Source of the DNA: Polaromonas sp.
GTDB lineage: Bacteria > Pseudomonadota > Gammaproteobacteria > Burkholderiales > Burkholderiaceae_C
DNA: 11,068 nucleotides
NCBI GenBank assembly: GCA_025362825.1
Contig: JANYFF010000216.1
Span: 1 to 11,068, forward strand
Direction: 5' to 3'
The position numbers and the translations under genes were made by a program. The notes under the pieces were generated by a model. The model saw only the letters and a program-made list of their open reading frames with translations. It was not told the DNA's origin and did no database searches. Positions 6,366 to 11,068 of the stretch are shown one piece after another. Each line of letters opens with the position of its first letter. The stretch's first letter is position 1.

Positions 6366-6529
6366 TGTTCGCTCCTGATCTGCAAGGACAAAACGCCTCG
6401 CATTGGGAACGATGATCCGCGCGAGTAACGCGCTAAAACCACCCGCGCCAGAGCGGTTCCGCAGCTTTCCGTAGACTTCCGAAGATTGCTGGAGTGAGCG
6501 AGTCGAGGTGTGGCTGCGCGACGTCGTTT
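6366..6529 (-). promoter_or_regulatory. Upstream region of the unknown operon, with tandem 10-bp repeats
   Basis: This 164-bp gap lies between the stop of the HTH gene and the GTG start at 6365. It must carry the operon promoter unless there is readthrough from the HTH gene. The tandem TTCCGNAG repeats at 6457-6486 sit about 90-120 bp upstream of the start codon, an ordinary place for activator or repressor binding. Confidence 0.4.
6457..6486 (+). repeat. Three tandem 10-bp repeats, TTCCGNAGNN
   Basis: The three units are TTCCGCAGCT, TTCCGTAGAC and TTCCGAAGAT, head to tail with exact 10-bp spacing, so they face the same side of the helix. The same motif appears as TTCCGAAGTC and TGCCGAAGTT at 9589-9608 beside mutS. 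On the minus strand, 6467-6479 reads GAAGTCTACGGAA, matching 9593-9605 (GAAGTCTGCCGAA) at 11 of 13 positions. Likely a protein-binding array. Confidence 0.6.
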
Positions 6530-7165
6530 TTAGACTTTTCGGACCTTGCCTTCGTTCGTCACGCTCGCAATTTCAGTGGATTCGAGGCCGGCATCGACAC
6601 CCGAGAGGGCTCTGCTCAACACCGCTCGGACCTGCGCGGCGAGCTCGCGGTGCTTTTCCAAATTGGCCCACTTGCTGGCCGCCGCTTCGGACACCGGCAT
6701 CCATTGAATGCTGGCCTCGTCCGCTCGCAGCAAATCGCCAAGCGTGCCGTTTTCGACCATGCTTTCGATCTGGCCTTGGGCGTCCACGTAGAACGCAGCA
6801 TCTTGCGCGAGGTGGCGCAAGCTCGCGACGAAGGTCTGCCCCTTGAGCTCGCCGGCTTCTCGAACGCTCCCTACCATGCGAGCGTCCCAAAACGCCGAGA
6901 GGTCGCGCTTGAAGTAGCGCACGTGCTGGTTTGTTCCCTCTGGGGGTGGCCTGCCGCTCGGCTCCACGCGCAGCCCTCCCTGGAAGTAGGAGGGCCCCGT
7001 GCCGCTCTTTCGCCAGTCCTGCAAAGTGCGCTCGGAGAACGTCATGAGAACCGCCGCCTGCTTGGGCGACAAGGGAAAGTCATCCGGGATGTCGCCCAGG
7101 CGCTTCCACACCTCGACGTCCCGCAAGAGTTCGACCCGTCCGTATTCATCTCGCTCTTTGGCCAC
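6530..7165 (-). CDS. Helix-turn-helix DNA-binding protein, AlpA/excisionase-like
   Basis: A 211-residue protein. Residues 32-60 (LSPKQAAVLMTFSERTLQDW, then RKSGTGPSYF) form a MerR/excisionase-type helix-turn-helix that recognises DNA, and VRYFKRDLSAFWDAR (82-96) is the following wing and helix typical of AlpA/HTH_17 proteins. It is much longer than a simple excisionase (about 60-80 residues): an extra C-terminal domain of about 115 residues (100-211) is helical, acidic-basic mixed and unrecognised. The start is GTG at 7165, with AGGAG 6-7 bases upstream. It could direct integrase-driven excision or regulate nearby promoters; the TTCCGNAG arrays just downstream and at the mutS junction are natural candidates for its sites. 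DNA binding is well supported; the specific role is inferred. Confidence 0.75.
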   Translation of the reverse strand: MAKERDEYGRVELLRDVEVWKRLGDIPDDFPLSPKQAAVLMTFSERTLQDWRKSGTGPSYFQGGLRVEPSGRPPPEGTNQHVRYFKRDLSAFWDARMVGSVREAGELKGQTFVASLRHLAQDAAFYVDAQGQIESMVENGTLGDLLRADEASIQWMPVSEAAASKWANLEKHRELAAQVRAVLSRALSGVDAGLESTEIASVTNEGKVRKV

Positions 7166-7307
7166 CGTCGTCTCCTTTGGGCGGGCAACGCGCCCGCTAT
7201 GGGCGGAAGTGACACCGCATGCGACATTATCTTGCAGCCCAAGGTGTTACCGACAGACGGGCCGGAAGCCACTCGCCGGTGGGCGCCGCGCGCGCCAAAC
7301 TGAAACT
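7166..7307. promoter_or_regulatory. Divergent intergenic region between the HTH gene and the orphan gene
   Basis: This 142-bp stretch separates the leftward HTH gene (7165) and the rightward gene at 7308 and should contain both promoters. The AT-richest part is about 7220-7250. I see no convincing promoter boxes and no TTCCGNAG copies here. Confidence 0.35.
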
Positions 7308-7790
7308 ATGGACGTCCTAATCCCCGCTGCGTTCGAGCATAGGCTGCGCGACATTTTCCTCGCCGAACTTGCCGAGGGCTTCGCACTGCATAAGTCAGCC
7401 ATCTACGCCGATCAACTTCAAATGGGCAACTTGCGCGGGCGCATGGCCGAAGCAGAGGTTGTCGTCGACGGTGTGCCCCTGGTTCTTACAGCAACTGTTA
7501 GCTCGAGATGCGACTCTGACTTAAACGTCATTCAGGGTGTGCTCGACCTCTCTCTTTATTGCCCTGAGCTCGACGTGTCGATGGCGGACCATGTGCAGTC
7601 GTTCCAGCATGAATCGAAAGATGGGGAGACGGCGGCCCCGGATCTCCGGACGTGGTTTGAGGAAGCATTCGCTGGCGCGCGCGCGGAGCTCGAAGAATGC
7701 CCTGAGTTCTTGGCGTTGAGAGATGCAGCGCAGCTGCGTCTTAGCGTGAAACCCGCTCGCGGCGGCATTCGCCCCGCGGCCCGGCTGTAA
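7308..7790 (+). CDS. Hypothetical protein, orphan gene facing the integrase
   Basis: A 160-residue soluble protein of no recognised family. The frame is open far upstream into the antisense of the HTH gene, but ATG at 7308 is the first sensible start and gives a protein-like N-terminus (MDVLIPAAFEHRLRDIFLAE). No ribosome binding site is visible before it (CCAAACTGAAACT), so translation may be weak or leaderless. The protein is acidic with a helical start, a beta-rich middle (AEVVVDGVPLVLTATVSS, 52-69) and a Glu/Ala-rich helical end. Its stop codon directly abuts the stop codon of the integrase on the other strand (7790/7791). Confidence 0.55.
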   Translation: MDVLIPAAFEHRLRDIFLAELAEGFALHKSAIYADQLQMGNLRGRMAEAEVVVDGVPLVLTATVSSRCDSDLNVIQGVLDLSLYCPELDVSMADHVQSFQHESKDGETAAPDLRTWFEEAFAGARAELEECPEFLALRDAAQLRLSVKPARGGIRPAARL

Positions 7791-9416
7791 TTAAGCCGTA
7801 GCCACCACATCTGCCCCGGTTTTGCGCGGCCGTCCGCTTCTGGGCTTAGGCGGCCGGCACACGTGCCGCGGCGGCGCGGGCACGATCGGCGGCCAGCTCG
7901 TGGGGCGCAGGTCGTTGTAGACGTTGGGCGCCTTCGACAGGATCTCCAACTCGATCTTGGCCATGCCCTCTTTGAGGTCCGACCACTCCGCATCCATGTA
8001 GCGGTCGGTCACGTTCCTGGCGTGGTTCAGAAATTGCGCGACCAGGTCGCCGGCTCCCGCGCCGTGCTTGGCCACGCGCCCGAAGGTGCGGCGCAGGTCG
8101 TGCGGCGTGAGCTTCTGAACGTCGATCTCCTCGCGGATGTCGTCTAGCAAGTCCGTCGCGTCGCTGTAATGCCCGGTGTTCGAAAGCGGGCTTCTCGCGG
8201 GGAAGACAAACTTCCTGGACTTCGCCCCCACGCCGCGCCTGGCCGACTCCTCGGCGGCCGCCTTCTGGCGCTGCTTCAAGAGAGCCAAGGCGAGGGGACC
8301 CAAAGGCAGGCGGTGGCTCTTACGGTTCTTAGTCTTGTAGAAGAAGACGTAGGGGCCCCACTCGCCATCGTCGCGCAGCCAAACGTGGCTCGTGGCCGTG
8401 CGCCCCTCCCCTTCGCCACCCACCGGCAGGAGCAGCTCGCCCCACACCAAGTCCGCGTGCTCGCTTTTGCGGCAGCCCCAGAGCAGCATGAAGATCAGGT
8501 AGTGGACGCCGGTGACGTTGTCGTTCATGTCCTTCTTCGACCAGGCGGCTTCGAGGAACTTCGCGAGGGTGCCGTCTTCGCCGCGGGAGAGCGGGTTGCG
8601 CACGCCCTTGGCCTTGCGCTGCTCTTCGAGCGTCTCGTCGTCGCGGTAGTAGCCGCCGTGCGAAAGCGTATTGAAGGGGTTGGCGGCGAGCGTCGGCTGG
8701 CGCCGTTGGACCATCGCGGCGAGTTGCTCGCGCTCGATGCACCAATTGACCGCCCGCGAAGGCCAACGGAAGCGCTGCTCGTTGGCCGTGGGTATCCGGT
8801 CTTTGTCGATCGCAAACTTGTCCTCGATCTCCTGGGGCGTGAAGTCCACGATCTTCTTTCCGGCCCACTGCCACTTCTCAATCGTCTTGACGACCCTGTC
8901 GTAGACCCGCAGGGTGTCGGGAGCCGCGGGCTTCGCGCGCCTAACCAAGTGCTGCCGGTAGTCCACCAGAGCCTCGCCCAAGGTGAGCTCGTTGGCTGCC
9001 TTCTCGCGGGCCATCTGGTTGGGATTGCGGCCAGTGTCGACCATCTGCCGCGCCATCTCGGCGGCCCGCTTGCGAGCGTCGGAAATGTCGAGGTAGTCGG
9101 CGACGTTGCCGACCTTGGCGAGGATCGACTTGCCGTGGACCTTGCGCCGAAGGACGTAGGTTTTCTTGCCAGCGACCTTGACTCCGAAGCCCGGGGGCGA
9201 GTCGCGGCTCGCGTCCCATAAGATATAGCTCTTGTTGTTGGGTTTCTCGGGGTCATCCGCCGCGAAGCCCAGTTTGCCATTCTTGTCGAAGAAAGGCGGC
9301 CTAGAAAGCCGCAGCCGCTTGATGTATCCGTCGTTCAACTCGGCGCGCAGTGGCGGCGCCCGCTTGGACTTGTCCTCGTCGGCGTCGTCCGCCGCGCTCC
9401 CCACTCGATCCGCCAT
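7791..9416 (-). CDS. Tyrosine recombinase/integrase of the mobile element
   Basis: A 541-residue phage-type integrase that would recombine the element's attachment site with the host site next to mutS. The N-terminal part (about 60-135) resembles the arm-binding/DUF4102-like region (KTYVLRRKVHGKSILAKVGN), the core-binding domain follows (about 144-245), and the catalytic domain ends the conserved part. All catalytic residues are present: Arg316 (GCRKSE), a lysine in KTKNRKSHRLPL (361-372), His439 and Arg442 (LTPHDLRRTF), His465 (NHARN) and the nucleophile Tyr473 (VTDRYMDAE). It is longer than usual (about 400), with a 30-residue acidic N-terminal lead and a Pro/Arg-rich tail from about 504 that contains an AT-hook-like SGRPRK (527-532). 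AGGAGG lies 4 bases before the ATG. It reads away from mutS, so its 5' end faces the attachment site. Confidence 0.93.
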   Translation of the reverse strand: MADRVGSAADDADEDKSKRAPPLRAELNDGYIKRLRLSRPPFFDKNGKLGFAADDPEKPNNKSYILWDASRDSPPGFGVKVAGKKTYVLRRKVHGKSILAKVGNVADYLDISDARKRAAEMARQMVDTGRNPNQMAREKAANELTLGEALVDYRQHLVRRAKPAAPDTLRVYDRVVKTIEKWQWAGKKIVDFTPQEIEDKFAIDKDRIPTANEQRFRWPSRAVNWCIEREQLAAMVQRRQPTLAANPFNTLSHGGYYRDDETLEEQRKAKGVRNPLSRGEDGTLAKFLEAAWSKKDMNDNVTGVHYLIFMLLWGCRKSEHADLVWGELLLPVGGEGEGRTATSHVWLRDDGEWGPYVFFYKTKNRKSHRLPLGPLALALLKQRQKAAAEESARRGVGAKSRKFVFPARSPLSNTGHYSDATDLLDDIREEIDVQKLTPHDLRRTFGRVAKHGAGAGDLVAQFLNHARNVTDRYMDAEWSDLKEGMAKIELEILSKAPNVYNDLRPTSWPPIVPAPPRHVCRPPKPRSGRPRKTGADVVATA

Positions 9417-9520
9417 AAGGCCTCCTGGTCTGGCTTTGTCCCGCCTGCGGGGGACTGCGTGCGCCCTTGAAACCCTTGCTGGGCGCGGCCTTAGACAGGA
9501 CGAGCTTGCAAGGGGGACTA

Positions 9521-9532
9521 AAACTCGAGTTT
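9521..9532. repeat. 12-bp perfect palindrome upstream of the integrase
   Basis: AAACTCGAGTTT reads the same on both strands. It lies about 105 bp upstream of the integrase start and about the same distance from the mutS start, so it could be a dimer-binding operator for either gene. Confidence 0.4.
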
Positions 9533-9588
9533 ACGGCAAGTTGTCATATCTGGTGCGCCCAGGAGGATACGGAAAGAGTGTTCTACTT

Positions 9589-9608
9589 TTCCGAAGTCTG
9601 CCGAAGTT
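9589..9608 (+). repeat. Two tandem 10-bp repeats matching the 6457-6486 array
   Basis: TTCCGAAGTC and TGCCGAAGTT lie head to tail with the same 10-bp spacing as the three-unit array 3 kb away. They end 32 bp before the mutS start, close enough for a bound protein to affect mutS transcription as well as recombination. Confidence 0.5.
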
Positions 9609-9640
9609 GGTCGACCCCACAGCCTGGAAGGGAGCAAAAA

Positions 9641-9735
9641 ATGCTTGATTCCAGAAGGAAAACATCGGATTCGAGCAATCCGGGTGGAGGCACTGGCCAA
9701 GGCTCAGAAGAGGGGTCGAAACACACCCCCATGAT
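9641..9735. other. Probable element-chromosome junction inside the 5' end of mutS
   Basis: Codons 1-27 of the mutS frame (9641-9721) encode a Gly/Ser-rich stretch with no MutS character. From 9722 the translation turns abruptly into HTPMMQQYLGIK, the conserved start of the MutS mismatch-recognition domain. The shared attachment core is therefore most likely within or next to CACACCCCCATGATGCAGCA (about 9720-9741). The other copy would be at the far left end of the element, outside this window. Confidence 0.5.
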
Positions 9736-11068
9736 GCAGCAATATCTCGGTATCAAATCAGCCTATCCCGACACGCTGGTCTTCTACCGCATGGGCGATT
9801 TTTACGAGGTCTTTTTTGGCGATGCTGAAAAAGCTGCGCGCCTGCTCGACATCACACTGACGCGGCGTGGTCAGTCTGCCGGCGAGCCAGTGGTCATGGC
9901 TGGTGTGCCTTTTCATTCGCTTGAAGGCTATCTGGCCAAGCTGATCAAGCTGGGCGAGTCGGTGGCGATTTGTGAACAGGTGGGCGATGTCGCTACCAGC
10001 AAGGGGCCGGTTGAGCGCAAGGTGGTGCGCGTTGTCACGCCGGGCACGCTGACCGATACCGAGCTGCTCAGTGACAAGACCGAATCCATGCTGCTGGCGG
10101 TGCACCAGGGCGCGCGCAATACCTGCGGCCTGGCCTGGCTGAGCGTGACGCAGGGCGAAATCCACCTCGCGCATTGCGCCCCTGACGAGCTGGAGGCCTG
10201 GCTGGCGCGCATTGCGCCCAGCGAACTGCTGCACAACGTCGATGTCACCCCGGCGTTTGAAGATCGCCTGAAGGGCGCCAGAAGCGGGCGTTGTGCGGTC
10301 ACGGCCCGGCCGGCCTGGCAGTTTGATGCTGCGCTTGGCGCGCGCCGCCTGCTGGCGCAGCTCAAGGTGGCGTCGCTCGCCGCATGGCATGCCGAGGGCC
10401 TGCATGAAGCGCATGCAGCCGCATCGGCGCTGCTGGGTTATGCCGAGCACACCCAGGGCCGCACACTGCCACATGTGCAGGGCCTGCAGGTCGTCAGGTC
10501 GGGTGAGCTGATCGAACTGCCACTGACCACGCGGCGCAACCTTGAACTGACGCAGACGCTGCGCGGCGAGGATTCGCCCACGCTGTTTTCGCTGCTCGAC
10601 ACCTGCACCACTGGCATGGGCAGCCGGGCGCTGAAAAGCTGGCTCTTGAGCCCACGCCGCGACCGCAGCCAGGCGGCAGCCCGACTCGAAGCGATCACCC
10701 ACCTGCGCGGCGGCATGCAGCAAACCCTGCGCAGCCAGCTCAAGGGCAGCAGCGATGTCGAGCGCATCACGGCGCGGATTGCGCTGCGCCAAGTCAGACC
10801 GCGTGAACTCGTCGCGCTGCAGCTGACGCTACAAAAAGCAGAGCAGCTCGCGCCGGTTTTACCGGGGCTTCCGGCACTTTTGGCTGATATCTTCGATGAT
10901 TTGCAGCCGCCAGCCGGCTGTGAGGCGCTTTTGAAGCGCTATGTGCTTGACGAGCCTGCCGCGCTGATCCGCGATGGCGGCGTCATCAACCACGGCTGTG
11001 ATGCCGACCTGGACGAGCTGCGCGGCATACAGACCAACTGCGACGCCTTTCTGCTGGACCTTGAAGGC
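9641..11068 (+). CDS. mutS: DNA mismatch repair protein MutS, N-terminal 476 codons
   Basis: MutS binds mismatches as a dimer and recruits MutL to start repair. The recognition domain is intact: FYRMGDFYEVFF contains the Phe-X-Glu mismatch wedge as Phe54 and Glu56 (Phe36/Glu38 in E. coli MutS). Conserved MutS blocks follow, including AGEPVVMAGVPFHSLEGYLA, GESVAICEQVGD, GPVERKVVRVVTPGT and LQTNCDAF-type sequence near the window end. The ATPase domain lies beyond the edge. ATG at 9641 is in frame and has GGAAGGGAG about 8 bases upstream, while the ATGs at 9731 and 9734 have only C-rich DNA before them. This start gives 30 residues before MMQQYL, against 12 in E. coli. The extension is Gly/Ser-rich and probably disordered. 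The frame stays open to the last base. Codon use resembles a chromosomal housekeeping gene. Confidence 0.95.
   Translation, partial: MLDSRRKTSDSSNPGGGTGQGSEEGSKHTPMMQQYLGIKSAYPDTLVFYRMGDFYEVFFGDAEKAARLLDITLTRRGQSAGEPVVMAGVPFHSLEGYLAKLIKLGESVAICEQVGDVATSKGPVERKVVRVVTPGTLTDTELLSDKTESMLLAVHQGARNTCGLAWLSVTQGEIHLAHCAPDELEAWLARIAPSELLHNVDVTPAFEDRLKGARSGRCAVTARPAWQFDAALGARRLLAQLKVASLAAWHAEGLHEAHAAASALLGYAEHTQGRTLPHVQGLQVVRSGELIELPLTTRRNLELTQTLRGEDSPTLFSLLDTCTTGMGSRALKSWLLSPRRDRSQAAARLEAITHLRGGMQQTLRSQLKGSSDVERITARIALRQVRPRELVALQLTLQKAEQLAPVLPGLPALLADIFDDLQPPAGCEALLKRYVLDEPAALIRDGGVINHGCDADLDELRGIQTNCDAFLLDLEG

Larger units (their letters stand above)
9417..9640. promoter_or_regulatory. Integrase promoter and attachment-site region next to mutS
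   Basis: This non-coding stretch lies between the divergent integrase and mutS starts. It holds an imperfect hairpin (GTCCC...GGGAC, 9438-9455), a 12-bp palindrome (9521-9532), a reverse-strand CTTTCCGTATCC (9567-9578), a more degenerate reverse TTGCCGTAAAC near 9530-9540, and two direct TTCCGAAG-type units (9589-9608). Such a mixture of direct and inverted short sites is what integrase arm sites and excisionase sites look like. It must also supply a promoter for mutS if mutS was cut off from its own. Confidence 0.5.

Noticed and set aside
6494..7303. A 269-codon rightward open frame opposite the HTH gene
   Set aside because: The leftward frame has a clear helix-turn-helix and ribosome binding site; the rightward translation has no recognisable features.
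8169..9221. A 350-codon rightward open frame opposite the integrase
   Set aside because: It is the antisense of a well-supported integrase in GC-rich DNA, where long shadow frames are expected; its translation is Val/Leu/Arg-rich without motifs.
9541..9570. TTGTCA with a downstream GGATAC as a sigma-70 promoter for mutS
   Set aside because: The -10 match is poor, and I could not find a pair of boxes good enough to report as a promoter.
9518..9700. A 60-codon leftward frame across the integrase-mutS gap
   Set aside because: It covers the ribosome binding site and start of mutS, has no ribosome binding site of its own, and looks like chance.
9758..10792. A 344-codon leftward open frame opposite mutS
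   Set aside because: It is antisense to conserved MutS sequence and has no recognisable motifs.
1..11068. CRISPR array, tRNA attachment site or insertion sequence
   Set aside because: No regularly spaced long repeats, no tRNA-like cloverleaf next to the integrase and no transposase were seen in the window.

Overview
The window looks like the right-hand end of an integrated mobile element in a high-GC proteobacterium, most likely a betaproteobacterium. That placement rests on the MutS protein at the right edge, whose recognition domain reads like Burkholderiales MutS; it comes from memory of the family, not from a search. From left to right the window holds: the C-terminal end of a TraA/MobF-type conjugative relaxase-helicase (1-560, with an apparent one-base frameshift near position 60); a small helical protein directly behind it; two small predicted membrane proteins on opposite strands with overlapping 3' ends; a cargo block; a run of proteins with no recognised family; an AlpA/excisionase-like helix-turn-helix protein; an orphan gene; a tyrosine integrase reading leftward (7791-9416); and the first 476 codons of chromosomal mutS (from 9641).

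The cargo block (1575-4733) is the most interesting part. A leftward two-gene operon encodes a 336-residue protein that resembles, weakly, the NA37/YejK nucleoid-associated family, followed by a synthetase-only RelA/SpoT-fold enzyme. The stop codon of the first gene overlaps the GTG start of the second (GTGA), so the two are probably translationally coupled. Diverging from it across a 268-bp intergenic region, which carries a perfect 14-bp palindrome, is a 424-residue protein with one phospholipase D-type HKD half-site. A nucleotidyltransferase toxin-like enzyme, a putative DNA-associated partner and a PLD-type nuclease on a mobile element make a credible candidate anti-phage or element-maintenance module. 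This function is inferred from domains and layout; nothing in the sequence proves it.

The genes at 4849-6365 form a tight leftward three-gene operon of unknown proteins. Its upstream region contains three tandem 10-bp copies of a TTCCGNAG motif. The same motif recurs twice in tandem, plus degenerate inverted copies, between the integrase and mutS, as if one DNA-binding protein (the HTH protein or the integrase) acts at both places.

The element appears to have inserted into the 5' end of mutS. The conserved MutS sequence begins at HTPMMQQYL, but an in-frame ATG with a good ribosome binding site lies 30 codons upstream (9641), followed by a Gly/Ser-rich, low-complexity stretch that is unlike MutS. 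The element therefore seems to supply a substitute start and N-terminus for the mismatch repair gene. The left end of the element, and so the duplicate attachment site, is outside the window. No tRNA, rRNA, CRISPR array or insertion sequence was seen.
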